Source: Physcomitrium patens (lineage: Eukaryota > Streptophyta > Bryopsida > Funariales > Funariaceae). From it: a DNA stretch of 64,000 nt. The stretch is from the NCBI RefSeq assembly GCF_000002425.4, contig NC_037255.1, positions 13,607,626 through 13,671,625 on the forward strand. The letters run 5' to 3'. Positions 1-12,400 of this stretch are shown here, piece by piece. Each line of letters begins with the position of its first letter. Position 1 is the stretch's first letter. A program made the translations under genes and the position numbers. The notes beneath the pieces were generated by a model. The model made no database searches, had not been told where the DNA came from, and saw nothing but the letters and a program-made list of their open reading frames with translations.

Positions 1-1060
1 CGGCAAAGGCTCACCACGTGAAACTGATGCTCCCACTCTACCTGTAACTGACGAGAGGTCAGCTCATGGGTACCAATGACCTCTGCTTTTTGTACAGAAA
101 AAAATTCTACGCTACTGACCTCCTAGACATTGAGACCATGGCACAAGACGAGGTTGTCACCATCCAGTTGTGCACGCAATCCGAGAGATGGTACTCTGGC
201 TGGTCTACAGTGACTGTAACCATTAACCTTATCATAACGAAAATCTAACGCACAGAAAGACCTGGAGATAGCATGGTCTGTCCCGCAGAGTAACTGCAGC
301 GACGCTGCTCCCTTGGGAAATGGAATATGCAATCTTGCGTTCACAGATAAACCTCCTGCACAAGAAACACAGGGGATCACTCGTGCGAACAAATTCTTTT
401 CTTGACGTTCACAGAGGACTCTACGGCTAAGAAGACATCACATGGATGCAATGGCCCTCCACATTGCTGGAGTGGCACCCAGCCAAGGATACTACCCCCG
501 TCAACTTTGCTACTGATACAAATACCGGTACCGGACTCTTTGTAGATTGTTTCGGTTGGGAAAGCAAACTAGTTTTCCAAGCAGTCGAAAACAGGATTGG
601 GCCAATACACTGTAGCTAGCAGAAAGACAGAAGCATTCATAGAAATGCAGATGGTAAACTGAGGAGGTTCTCCTTGCCAAACAAGGTCCCAGCACCACTC
701 GCAACTAGTGCCCGTAGAGGTAACCACCCATAGCAACAAAACTAAACCCTGAACCCTAGACAGATAACCCTCACGAAACCAAATTCAACTGACAAATAAC
801 TTTCTCGGCTACGTTCACGACATTGCAAACTGAACACTCAACTCTAAGCAGAGGTCAGACAATCCTATTGTATATCCTCAAAGCGATGGTTGGCATCGAG
901 GACGAGAAGAAACGAATTACTGCGTAGAGTCTGCAAGCAAGGTGGGTAATAAGTAGGAGATGCCAGCGAAGCGAAACCCTAAAACCACCGCTTGCACCTG
1001 CAAGAAATAGAAGAATAAAGTAAGTCAATCTCTCATTCAAGCCCTAATCTGGCGATCCTC
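1..1060. other. GC-richer gene-flank DNA, no supported CDS
   Basis: This stretch is clearly richer in GC than the repeat DNA to its right. It holds only short open frames (at most about 90 codons) that match no family I recognise. Telo-box-like motifs occur at 744-758 (AAACCCTGAACCCTA) and 974-982 (AAACCCTAA). Such motifs are common near transcription starts of plant housekeeping genes. It may be the 5' region of a minus-strand gene lying off the left edge, but that is inference. Confidence 0.4.
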
Positions 1061-1351
1061 AGAACCAGCGTGCAAGAGGAGTCGATGTCGATTAAAACTG
1101 AGGAACTTTGATACTTCACATAAAGAATTGGGGAGTTTAGAAGTTTGTCAAAAAAATCATGTTTATTTTTGTCGATAATTATAAAAAATAGTGAAAGTGG
1201 ACTTTTTTGTGAATTGTACGAATGTTTGTAATGCACTATTTCTAAGTATTTCAAGTCTCATTGTTGTTTTGTAATTTTGTCCTGGTGGCACTTCTCTTGG
1301 TTTGTTTCACTTTTTTGTTTTTTATTTATTGTAAATTAATATTTTTATATA

Positions 1352-1382
<31 letters not shown>

Positions 1383-2400
1383 CAAATATATACATATATT
1401 GAATCTTTATTTTGTAATTACTTGTTTCTTCTTACATCAAAATATTTATATATAAAAATTGTTCCTTTCAAATGAAATTAATGGAAAGTAGACATTTATT
1501 TATGATTGAAGCATTAGTCATTTAATCTCCAAATGTTCGGATTTATAGATTGATACATAATTATGCCTTGATTTGAAAATCCATGTACATGTATAAAAAC
1601 AAAGCATTTATACCAATGGACTTTCAATGAAATCATACAAAACCATCAAATTTGAAATACCCTATTTAAGATTATAAAATCATTTTTATGACAGTTTATT
1701 AATTTGTTTTTTTTAATTCTCCAACTTGTTTGTAAATAGTTAAATTACCATCAAATTTATAAATAGACAGTTTTAATAGTGTAGGTAATTATTTTATATT
1801 GACTGACATGAAGTTGAATAAACCTCTAATTATTTGAATAAATCCAAAATACAGCTGACAGAAAACTCAAGAACATTGCATGAAAGGTCACTCCTTAACC
1901 ACAAATTCAGAATAGAAAATGTTTCGAGGGGTAGATGATTAAAATGTCTGCGTATATGATAACACCATCTTAACCAAAAAATAAAGTTAAGGCTCGAAAT
2001 TATCATCGGGTAGGATGAAAAGTTTCGGCTGCCCGTGTCCCGTAGGACGAGACGCAAACGTGCGGCGACGCTGTTGCTCCGGACTAATGGATACTTCGTT
2101 ATGGTTTGATTACTGAGGGAGTTTGCGTCTCTTCGAAGCTTCGGTACTTGCAGGATCATCGTGGCCTCTGTGCAGAGTTTCGGAGTTTTTGCCCAGAGCA
2201 GTTGTAGAGGTTTGTTAGGATGCGTGTTTATTTTCCTTTTCAAGGGGGGCGTTACGCGATTGCTGAGTTGTTTCAGGTGGAAGAGCCTGTCGCCTTAGGG
2301 TTTCGTGGTTGGGAGTCGTCTTTTTTCCGTTTTGGATATGAATGTGGTGTGGGGATTATGTTGAGGGTTTAGGTGCTTCGGAAGCGCTGGGGCCATCGTT
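1061..2400. other. AT-rich intergenic DNA with a TA microsatellite
   Basis: No convincing gene is visible. A TA-rich microsatellite lies at about 1351-1382. A 137-codon minus-strand open frame (1830-2243) has no recognisable domain. From about 2000 onward the GC content rises, and this probably becomes the promoter and 5' leader of the LENG1-like gene that starts at 2503. Confidence 0.5.
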
Positions 2401-2502
2401 GTGATTTGATTCGAAGTTGATTATAATACGTGGGAGTTAGGAGGATTTTGTTTTTTTTTTTGTTTGTTGTTGTTATGAGCAGGAATTAGTAGTTTCGTCA
2501 GA

Positions 2503-3552
2503 ATGGGAGGCCATGGTGGTCTTAACATCCTGCCGCAGAAGCGGTGGAACGTGTACAATTTCGATAATAGAGAAAAGGTTAAGCGAGATGAAGAGAAAGC
2601 TGCTCGTGAAGAGGCCATAGAGAGACAGCAAGCTCGGCAACGAGAGGCCGAATTACGTCTCGAGAAGCTGCGGGAAGTTGCACAAGCGAAGAGGAACGGT
2701 TCTTGTGAATTCCGAGTTGCAGACGGCGAAGGTACAGCAGAGCAGCCACTGCTGGGAAACGAACAAGAGAATGAGGTCGCGGCTCTGGCCGAAGCTGAAG
2801 GAGCGAAGCATTTCAACCTTTTTGAAATTGCTGGTCAACCTGAGCAAGGAACCGCGAAAGCCAAAGGCAACAACGATTGGATCAACGACCTGAAAGTAGG
2901 AACTAGAGGAGGTCTTGACAAGCAGGACATACGGGAGTTGAAGAAGATGGAAAAGTCAAAGGATCGCGCTCCTGAAGATGAAGGATATGAATTTGGTTGT
3001 GGACTTGTCGGGAAGAGTGGTAAGAAACCTTGGTATGCTACGAAGCGTTTTATGGTGGAGAGAACCAGCGATGGAGGTGTCGGATCGCGCATATCGAGAT
3101 CAAGAAGCCCTGGTGCGCTTTCCCCTCCCTGATGTATTGGGATCTTCTCTGTCATGTCGTTAGGGTTTGTGATCACATATTTTATTTTCACTGCTCTTGA
3201 ATCCTTTTTCTCCTGATGCATATTATTATGAACTACGTTTTCAACCTTCATCTTTTTGACGAATGGAGCGGATTGATGGTTGGGTACAGAGGAAAGGCCT
3301 TCCAAGCGGAGCAGAAGAAGCGAGGAGAAGTCTGGAAGGTCTGAAAATCGGGCGAAGAAGGAAAAGAGAGAGAAGAGTGGGCGGAAATCAATGGAGGAGC
3401 TAAGAGCAGAGAGGGTGCGACGAGAGCAGCAGGAAAGGGATAGAGCTCAAAAGTTGTTGCTTGCCAACAGGAAAGTGAATGGTGATGGAGTGTATGGCAT
3501 CAATCGAAGCGGTCGGCCATATTATCATCAAAGCTTTGGTAATGCAAGATGA
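2503..3552 (+). CDS. LENG1-like protein with CIR N-terminal domain (two exons)
   Basis: Exons are 2503-3076 and 3290-3552, separated by a 213-base intron. Exon 1 leaves one base over, and the donor GGAG|GTGTC and acceptor ACAG|AGGAA restore the frame, giving a 278-residue protein. The first 55 residues start MGGHGGLNILPQKRWNVYNF and then become a charged helix rich in Glu, Arg and Lys, which is the Cir_N domain. The middle contains NDWINDLKVGTRGG and a GYEFGCGLVGKSGKKPWY block. The C-terminus is a basic, Arg/Glu-rich helix ending in a YYHQSFG segment. This architecture matches the conserved eukaryotic LENG1 (leukocyte receptor cluster member 1-like) family. Cir_N domains also occur in splicing-linked proteins such as CWC25, so a nuclear RNA-related role is plausible but not shown. 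The ATG at 2503 is chosen because the family begins exactly with this motif. Another donor with the same phase cannot be fully excluded. Confidence 0.85.
3077..3289 (+). other. Intron of the LENG1-like gene
   Basis: GT...AG intron in phase 1. Reading through it from exon 1 meets a TGA at 3130-3132, so an unspliced transcript would give a 209-residue protein lacking the conserved C-terminal helix. The two GT positions at 3077 and 3079 differ in phase, and only 3077 keeps the frame with the acceptor at 3288-3289. Confidence 0.75.
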
Positions 3553-4194
3553 TTTATACAGTACTCTAAAGTTCGTGTCGCACTTTTTTGAAATTTTTTA
3601 ATTTGGGGTTTTCAGTTCTCCTTTCGACGCATTCTGAGGACGCAGACAGAAAGTGCACGTTTGAGTTCTCTGTAATCATAAAGGATATCGGTATGCAGTC
3701 TTACTTTAGCATTTACGACGCAAGAAACATCAATAATAATGTGTTTTTTGAGAGAATTTCTGCGAATCAGCGGACATTGAAAAAAACATTCAGTATATAA
3801 AGTATGCCTCTTTCCATTTCTTGGTGGCAATGGAGGTCCTAAAATCATGGCAACTTCCGTGTTATCAACTGTATCGACTAATCAGTATGAAATTAGGCAA
3901 CAAATTTCACTGCGCGGTGGACAGTCTTGGCATATGGATCTGCAATGGGTGATAATGCGTTCACAATCATGATTATAAATAGAGCCACGACCTACATTGC
4001 TCTGCCGAATATCTATCTGTTAGTTTGAAGATGAATACCAGGTATTTTTGGACTGGAACTTCTGAAATTGGGCCCAATTATCTGGGTACGCAGGATTCTT
4101 TCGTTCGTGAGACTAGCGTTTTCCTCAAGTTGAGGAAGAGACTTTCTCCGATGTAGGCCTTTTTGGCCTGGTAGATTTCTTCGGTTCTGGAGTC
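3553..4194. other. 3' flank of the LENG1-like gene, no gene seen
   Basis: Mixed-composition DNA between the LENG1-like stop codon and the end of the minus-strand PGRL1 relic. Open frames are short and match nothing. It presumably includes the LENG1-like 3' untranslated region. Confidence 0.4.
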
Positions 4195-4915
4195 TTACTG
4201 TCCACGAGAGTGATGAAGGCGTGTTCCTTTATCAAAAATCATGTTGGAGCCACAGGCTTCGCATTTGACACTGTTAGTTGATCCTTCATTGGGTATATGC
4301 TCTGTATGCTACCGAAGTAGCTGTTTAATCCAGCTCCACAATTCGGGCATGGACCATTCAAGATGAGAGCATCCTTCAAGACCAAATTCGTAAGAGGCTG
4401 TGCCACCAAGAATGTGGTCGGCAACACGATGTAAAGAAGAAACTGTAGGGCTCGGGCAATTCAAGCAAATATGTAATCTCAATCCCTGTGATATCATCCA
4501 GAAAGAAGACAAAACCTAGGGCTATAAGAGCAGCCAAGAAATCCACGATGTCATCTTGAGATAATCCACTGTGGTATCGCTCAACTCCTTATTCCTGAGG
4601 CTACAGCGAGAGCCTACAATGGCCACCTTGCTACCCTTTTGCTTGAGCTTGAGCTTGAGTTCGTCAAATTCTTGATCGCTCAGGATGGGCTTTCCAGCAG
4701 CGTAAGACAGCGACACTTCCAAAAACTTTTGCTCGTCCGAGTTAATCACAATGCTGCTCCTCTCCCACGTCAGCTCCTCTTTCAGGTTGTCGAACTCCTC
4801 ATTTGGCATAATTGGTTTCGAAACAAAGTAAAATGATTGTAAAGCCTCTAGAAATTCCATCTCCATCTCTCCCGACGTCTTCTTCGCTTACTTGTTGTCA
4901 TCCTCATCGGATTCG
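4195..4915 (-). pseudogene. PGR5-like protein 1 (PGRL1) relic, frameshifted and intronless
   Basis: The functional family is a thylakoid protein that works with PGR5 in cyclic electron flow around photosystem I. Here the minus strand reads from about 4915 to the stop at 4195-4197 with no intron. The N-terminal stromal domain (FLEALQSFYF, NEEFDNLKEELTWE, SDEQKFLEVSLSYAAGKPI, SDQEFDELKLKLKQ) is open from 4866 to about 4550. The frame then changes near 4550 to give the first membrane segment (ALGFVFFLDDITGIEITYLL and LPEPYSFF). It changes again near 4430 to give LTNLVLKDALILNGPCPNCG, and once more between about 4300 and 4260 to give VKCEACGSNMIFDKGTRL. An in-frame TAA also lies at 4888-4890. Much of the second membrane segment is missing. 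Both Cys pairs of the C-terminal zinc-ribbon-like region are still legible. Loss of introns plus frameshifts suggests a decayed processed copy. A decayed native gene is the alternative. A Ser/Thr/Pro-rich minus-strand frame at about 5020-5300 could be the remnant of the transit peptide. Confidence 0.8.
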
Positions 4916-5640
4916 CCCCCAAACTCATCCCCATTCGGACTCACTTGCATGACCACCAGTCCCCGCCTCCCACGGCTCGTCACCCAGCCCGCTGTAACCG
5001 CTCGCGACCTCCTCCCCACTCAAATCCCGGCAACTGCAAGCTCTGGATAGGGCACGCTGCATGCAACCTGCAGCCGCTGCAGCTCATCAAACTCCGGATC
5101 ATCACTTTGCAAATCATGCTTGCAACCAGCGGCATGGCGACTGGAGTGTCCCAAACGATCGAGGTTGCACGTCCGAATTGGCGACATTGGCAAAACACCA
5201 GTCGCAGCAACGGTCCGAATCCAAGAGAGGCGCCCGAAGTGCGATGGCGGCGTTGCGGGCGAGGTGACAGCAGTGGAAGGGAAACATCCGGAGCTTATCC
5301 GAACGTCGTGACTACATACATGCAGTCCACGAGAATGCTATCAGTAGGGCTTGGATCTGAGGTCCACTTCCAATGCAACAAAGTGTCTACACATACGTGC
5401 ATCGTGTTCATTCTCGTCCTCGCAGCCATGGTGTCTGAATTTCCTCGCAACCCATAAGTAATGGACTGGCCCAGCAGGAGTGGCGTCTGCGATGTGGCTT
5501 CCGTTGTCCGATGATGCGGAGTCGCGCCAGACGCAATCGCGATGCTCCTGTTGGGACATTCTAATAAGCACAAAATAACATCAAGGGTAAACACACTAAG
5601 ACACCAAGTCAAGCCCGTACAGGCTCTATAGACCAACTGC
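4916..5640. other. GC-rich stretch upstream of the PGRL1 relic
   Basis: GC-rich DNA with overlapping short open frames on both strands and no clear family. On the minus strand one frame ending at 5020 is Ser/Thr/Pro-rich and could be the degraded chloroplast-targeting part of the PGRL1 relic. No conserved motif confirms this. Confidence 0.3.
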
Positions 5641-8560
5641 ATTATTCTGCTCGAACAGCAGTATAAGTATAGGATGTGCCTATGTTTCCTGTATCAAGAA
5701 CGTAGAGTGCACCTCAGGGGCAATGTTCAACACATTTTCCATGAAAGCTGAACAGGTTCAGCTTTCACTTGTTGCACTGCAGGCAATAGAACCTTCCTTG
5801 TGCACCTCTTGTGGTGGATACACTCTAAACTGAAAGGAAGCAAGCAAGTAAGTATTGAGGTGGAAACCATATCACCAATACTTCCAAAAATAGTAATAAA
5901 ATATGTAGAATTATACATTTAAATAAAAAAGTAGCAACATAAAATTGAAAGTTCAAAACATAGATCATGTCATGTTAAAATGTGTAGTTGTATGTAAAAA
6001 ATTATAAAAAATTATAGAATAATTGTGCTTGTTTTGTCAAAACAATATGCATTAATTTTTATTTAAGTAGTATTTCAAAATATACTATAATATGAATAAT
6101 ATTTCGATTAACTAGTTTTCTTTTGATCTCATTTTTTCTTTACTTTGATAGATCCACTTTAAATTCTACAAAATAGTAGGCAAATTAATAGTCAAGTACA
6201 CAATGGAGTAGAGGAAGAAAAAAATGTTTATAAAATTTCTTCTTCTTCTCTATATACATCCATTTTTTTTTTTTTTTTTTTTAAATTCTTTTCATCTCTA
6301 AAATTCAAAAAAATCCCAACTTAGTACTTGTGTAGATCATTGCACCTTTGCCAGATTTGTCCTTTTTTGTAATAGGTTTTGAATTTTTCACCTTCTACGT
6401 TCTTTCTACTTTATTCCTTATTACACTTGATTCCAGTTTGTCTTTTATTTCTTTGCCCTTGTCATTAACCTTATTGCGACATTAGAGTTGTGCCCTCACT
6501 TAATATTTCTGGAATGTCAACATAAAGCATATTTATCATATGTATAACAATAGCATATACAAAATATAAGCATTAGTTATACAATGTTCAATCACACAAT
6601 GAATTTTTATAAATATGTGATAGAAATAAGTATCTTCATTAACATATTAACTTTCACTGGTACAATCTAGAAGAAGTTTTGAACTTATTACTAATACTAA
6701 TTATTCTACATTTCTTGTATTTTTTAATATTTTATTGTTGATATATTATTTTATTTATTTATTTTTATCTTTTATGATTCATGTCCTAAAATTAAACAAA
6801 AAAAATATAAATTTTATCATAATCTTAAAAGACATACTTCATTTAGTTTACATAACTAAAATCTCAAACTATCAAAGTGACTTTTACATTGAAATCACTA
6901 ATGGCATTTTAAACATTTTGGAGATAATTTTTGTTTATATATTATTTTTTTCTCATTATGCATTTAATGGTTTAATAAAGTAGATGTTCAATTCAAAAAA
7001 ACTTCACTTAAAGTGCATGTATCACATAGGCCTCTAAGAAGGCTTATCAATTCCTTAAAGGTATATTTTTATAGTGACTTATATTATATATAAGTATAAT
7101 ATTTTCTAATTTAAGTATTTTTAATATAAAAGTAGATAGAATCTTAGATTATAAATAATATCTATTTTACATCTTAATTGGCACAACTAAAATTACAACA
7201 ACAATTATTACACTTGAAATGCTCAATACTTTGGATGGTTGAATATTATCATTTAAAGACCAAAAAACTAGTGTAATATTAAATGCAAGCAAAAACACTT
7301 AGATTAGATTCCTTCATTTTTCATAACAATCCTCATTTTGATTTCTTAATAACATAAATTCTAATTTCTTGGACCAAAAAACATATAATAGTTCTTTGAC
7401 AACCTTTATAATTTACATTCTATCTTATTTGTCTTTGATCTATCTAGTCTACAAATTATCAAGCCAACTTAGAATACTAACAATAATTATGCATTTTTTT
7501 TGATTTCTTGCTAAAGTGCTTGTAAAGATCACACATTCTTAAGTAATACATTTCAAAGTGTATCACAAAGCAACTTCAAAAAAATCACTTTGGCAAACTT
7601 ACAACAAGATACCAAACTACAATAGACATCTACATTTCTAGCAATCTTAAAACAATGTCCCAAATCACATCAAAAATATCAATAACTTTGGTATTATTGT
7701 TAATTTAGATAATGATGGGTTTTAATGATGCTAGCTAGACAACCAATCATTGGCTTTTCCTTGTCACTACTCTTATCGAAAATTTTACATTTCCAATGCT
7801 ACTATAATATATATATATATATATATATATGAACTAATATTAAAAAAGATGTTACTAAATCTTTATAATCTAATTGCTGTGTTGTCTACTTAGAATGTCT
7901 AGCCAATATTAACAATTGTCATTTTAGATCTTACTACTAGAACAACCTTTATAGATGAATACTCCACCTTTCAACCAAAATTTGCTATATCTTTGGTATA
8001 ACCAAAGAATCTTCTTTTGACCAAAAAGATTCTTATGTTGTTATTGTATGCTATACCAAAACAATTTTGTGCTTCATTTGACATAATCAACTTATGTACA
8101 ACAACCTATTGCACTTACATAAATCTGCTAATTATTCCATTACTTTAAAAAGCTCCATCAATTTCTTTAATTATCATCTTTAGCCTCTAAGAGTGTCTTT
8201 TAAGCATTGGTTTTCAAATCAATGATGTGATGAACGTTATTTATACCATTGCCTACAACCATGTCAAATTTTTTACCATTGAAGAAAAAAACTACATTCT
8301 TTGTAACAAATGGCATTAAACTTAAGTGCAAATGGTTAGTGATAAAATATTTAAATCATTGATTCTTACTTTGGCATGCCAATTAGTAGCCATGTTGTAT
8401 TATGTAAAAATTAATTTGGAAATACAATAGGTATTTAGCTATGGAAGGATTTGATCTTATCTTGAAGTTGGATTTATAATTCAAAAATAATATATAACAT
8501 GTTTAGAAACACTTTTTTGACAATCTTAAACAATCTAAGTAAGCTTCTAATTATTCTATG
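5641..8560. other. AT-rich DNA, no gene recognised
   Basis: Very AT-rich sequence with no reading frame longer than about 80 codons and no recognisable protein motif. It includes a T-run near 6268-6283 and an AT microsatellite at 7807-7830. It is probably old repeat debris, but I could not match it to anything else in the window. Confidence 0.4.
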
Positions 8561-8776
8561 TATTAAGGAAAAAACATAAATAATTTAAATAAACAAAATA
8601 AGATGTATATCAAATAAAAATATGAAAATAAATAAACTAAAAAAAAATATATATATATATATTGAAAAAAATTAGAATAGCTATTGCTAAATATAAGAAG
8701 ACTATAAATTCTTGAAATTACATTCAAAGTAAGAAAAATATTGAGAAGAGTGAGAAAAGTCACATTTTTATCTTAA

Positions 8777-8807
<31 letters not shown>

Positions 8808-9123
8808 TATTATTTAAAGAGAAATACAACAATATTTTATAGACCATTCAACACTTGTGTAACTTGCAAGGCAAGATTCTAACATATGCATTATGTGGCC
8901 AACTTATAAAATAAGTAGTCAATATGTGCAATTCATGGAAAACTTCTTGGCTAAGTTTTCAACCTATCAATCATCTATAAAAGCTTATAAAGTCAAATTT
9001 ATATTTATAAAGCTACTAAGAAGCTTTTTATTAAGATAATATTAAATTAACATAATTTTACATGCTTCCATCTAATTCTTCTTATCTTTCTAATTACTAG
9101 TATTAATATTGATATTTGTAACA
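8561..9123 (-). mobile_element. Solo LTR of the minus-strand Gypsy family
   Basis: This 563-base stretch aligns along its length with the LTRs at 21942-22511, 46110-46650 and 53300-53844. Shared landmarks in order are a TATTAAGG start (TGTCAAGG-like), TTAGAATAGCTATTGC, the CTTCACTCTT-like block, repeated 'cCAACTTAT' phrases, TCTATAAAAGCTTATAAAGTC and an end at GATATTTGTAACA. No Gypsy coding sequence lies on either side, so it is read as a solo LTR left by recombination. The flanks CTATG and CTAAA agree at three of five positions, which is weak support for a worn target duplication. Confidence 0.7.
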
Positions 9124-10377
9124 CTAAATATACCTAATCAACTTTAGAAAAATCTTAGAAATATCTTATCACACTCTAGTACGTTCCAAATAAACCTTAA
9201 AAATTCTTAAAAATTCTAATTAAATATTGAAAAAATCCTAATAAAATAAAAGAAATCCTTAAAAATCCAAATAGGTCTTAAAAAAATCTTAATTATACCA
9301 TGATAAAATTTTAAATAAAATCTAAAAAAATCCTAATTATATTCTTATCAAATCTTAAGTAAAAATCTTAACAAATTTCAATAAAATCTTGAATAAAATT
9401 TATAGAAAATTTAATAACTTAATAATTATTATTTTGATTGTAAATATTTAATTATATATTTTTTTAATTATTTAAAATTAATAAATAAAAATTTAGAAAA
9501 AAACAAAACTTATATATTAGAAGAAAAATATTATAATCTACTTAAGTGTCAATTATCTTCTATCTCTAATATTACTATCAATCTTCCAATATCAATAGCT
9601 TCCATGTAAACCATTTATTTAATATAATATTTTGTATAAATATTGAAAGTTAAATCAACTACTAGTTCACAAAGAAATCATTTCAATCTAATCAAGAAAT
9701 TGCTCAATGTTGTAGAAACCCTTACTACCCATCACAATCCAATTTCTAAGATCCTAATCCACTTATATTTCACTGAATTTTGATCTAACCATTTAAATAG
9801 CTCAACTTTATAAAAGAACATCCAATACAACTATGATCACTAACTCATAAGTTTCCACATGTAATTTTTTTCTACAAATCTCACAAATTTTATTAAAATA
9901 TAAAACTATTTTTATATCATAAAAAACAAAGTCATTCAAAAAAACCATAACTTTGCAAAGCTCTCACAAAGTCATTATTTATTGAAATCACACAAAACCA
10001 ATATTCAATGAAACCTTCTTAAGTCTATTTTTTAATATTAATCCTTTATTACAAATAAAAAAATCCCATATTTGGCATAGATTTTTAATTTTTTGCCTCA
10101 TGGTTTGATTTCAACTTTGATCCATAATTAATTTTCTTTAAATATCAATTTAGGATTATTTTAGATAATTTTTCTAATAAGCTATTTTTTTCACCTAAAA
10201 ATATCTATAATTTTTTTATTAACTTGCTTTATTTATAGTTATACAAAATTATTAGAAGTATTTTTTATAAAGAGGGAAAATTAGGGCTGAAATATTTTTA
10301 TTACCTTTGTAACTTTCACCTATGTTTTTAATTTTTTTTTATTATTCTATTTTTAATTAAATTCTTTTTTAACATCA

Positions 10378-10411
<34 letters not shown>

Positions 10412-12400
10412 CTTTCATTTTAGCCATGTTACAACATAATAACAATAAAATACTAAAATGAGATATTTGATATGGAGTGCACCAACTTGAGGTTTGTTCT
10501 TGATAAGGCTCATATCCATTGAAAGTTTGCAATAGTTTTTATGATACACTTGAAGATTTACATGGGTAAACTTAAAACCACGATGCAACTGTATTATTTT
10601 CATAATAAAAAGATCCCATTTTATTTTAAAATATTTTATATACATAATTAGTAATAAGATTTGAAAGCAAAGGAACTCCAAACCACATTCAAGCATAATA
10701 TCTTAGAAACAATACAAACCACTATTCTACTATAAAATTTAAATAAAATCTTACCTACTATGATTACATTTTAAAAGATCTAGTCTTTGGATATTATTAG
10801 CATCCAAGAAGTGATCACCAACTCTTGAGATTCAAATTTGGCATATGAATCTCTTTGCCTACTACATGAAAGATAAAAAGTTTAATAATGCTTAAAAAAC
10901 CATCTGTACTTTCCATTAAATATTGAAACTTCTATCAAACAAAGCCTAATTTGAGATTATCTTTTAATTAATCATGCCAAATATTTTAGGAATAGATATT
11001 CTAATAAGAATAATCTAGTTGATCTTTCAAACAAGTTAGAGAATTCTAACTATAGAACCAAATTTCTATATGTTTATATTAAAATATGCTATTAGGGCAT
11101 ATTTTTAATTTTGTACCAATAATTGTCACTTATATAAGATATTAAAGTCCAAAACTAGCCCTCTTAACCAATTTCCTAGAAGTATCTAGAAATAGACTTC
11201 AAATAAAATGGAAACAATGTTAATCAAGTAATAGTAATTAATTAAATAGTAGATTTGAATCAAATGGATTTGGATAATATAAAGATGCAAACCAAAAAAT
11301 CTAATGCTAGTTGAAATTATTGGTTTCACCATAGAATCAAATATTTAAGTTGGGTTAGAGTAAGGTCCAAACAATACATAGAATTTTGACTAATAAGATC
11401 CATGGCAGATGAAAGATAACTTATTTAAAAACTAGACATCCAAGTTAGATTAGATTGAGGTAAGACAATAAGTAGATCTTAAGAAAAAGATGGTTAGTTG
11501 AAATAACTAATTAAAAATAGTATAAGCATATAACAAGGTTGTGTTGAAATAACAATTTTTTTATTACTATTATTATTTTGTTGAATCCAAAAGCATGTTT
11601 GGATTACATGTGGAACAAAGTATCTATTTTAATTTTTTCTTGTATCAACCTTTTGTTTTTTGTTTTTTTTGTTTTTTTGTTTTATTAAAATTAAGTTGTA
11701 TACAATTTTGCTTAGAACAATAGTGAGTGCAAAACTTTTTTTGATAGAGGATCTATCTATGATCTATTAATTTTGGGGGAAAAACATTATGTTTAGTCTT
11801 GTATTTGAAAAATAAATATTTGACAAGGAATAAAATTATTTGACAACATTCAAAGGTACTAAATAAGTCTCTCCAAATCACAACTAAATTTGATTGAACT
11901 TCAAAATTGTTAAGTTACAAATTGACTTATGACAAAAGTGTCAAAGTGTTAAATATCCTCCCTTTAGCTATTCTTATTGCCTTTGATATGTAAACTACCA
12001 AGTTAAGTGTATATTATAGATATTATTAATTTTATTTAAATTCTCCATTTAAATAAAAAATTATTTTAAACCTTAAACCTTTCTAATGCCTAATCTAGGA
12101 GTAAATTCTTAATAGCACAACAATTAATTAATAGGTATAAGAATACATTTAGAAAAAAAAATAGAATCATAAAATATCATAAGAAGAAAAGATTAAAAAA
12201 AGATGAAATATTTAATCATTTTAGAAGTGCAATTTATTTTTATTTATTTATTTGTAATTACAATAATTAATTAAAGTTTTGTTTTTGATAATCAAAATTA
12301 TGCAAAAGCATACTCTAATAGTAAAATTATAGTAACGGCAATACACATAAATGATGCAGAATTTAGTTTCATTTCTTTTTAAAAAAAGAAAAATTAGGTT
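9124..12400. other. AT-rich repeat debris with degenerate AAATCCTAA-like motifs
   Basis: No gene is visible. From about 9170 to 9400 the sequence is a loose array of AAATCCTAA or AAATCTTAA phrases. Between about 10080 and 10437 it resembles the 3' part of the 935-base insertion at 40423-41357, including the closing CATGTTACAACA. A T-run of about 31 bases lies at 10381-10411. The rest to 12400 shows nothing I can name. Confidence 0.45.
10381..10411 (+). repeat. Poly-T tract of about 31 bases
   Basis: Uninterrupted T-run. It sits just inside the end of a sequence related to the insertion at 40423-41357. Confidence 0.9.

Noticed and set aside
1830..2243. 137-codon minus-strand frame
   Set aside because: No recognisable motif; it crosses the AT-rich to GC-rich boundary before the LENG1-like gene.
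2835..3305. 156-codon minus-strand frame
   Set aside because: Antisense shadow of the LENG1-like exons, crossing the intron.
4945..5457. 170-codon plus-strand frame
   Set aside because: Its content looks like antisense of GC-rich sequence upstream of the PGRL1 relic, with no domain and no splice support.
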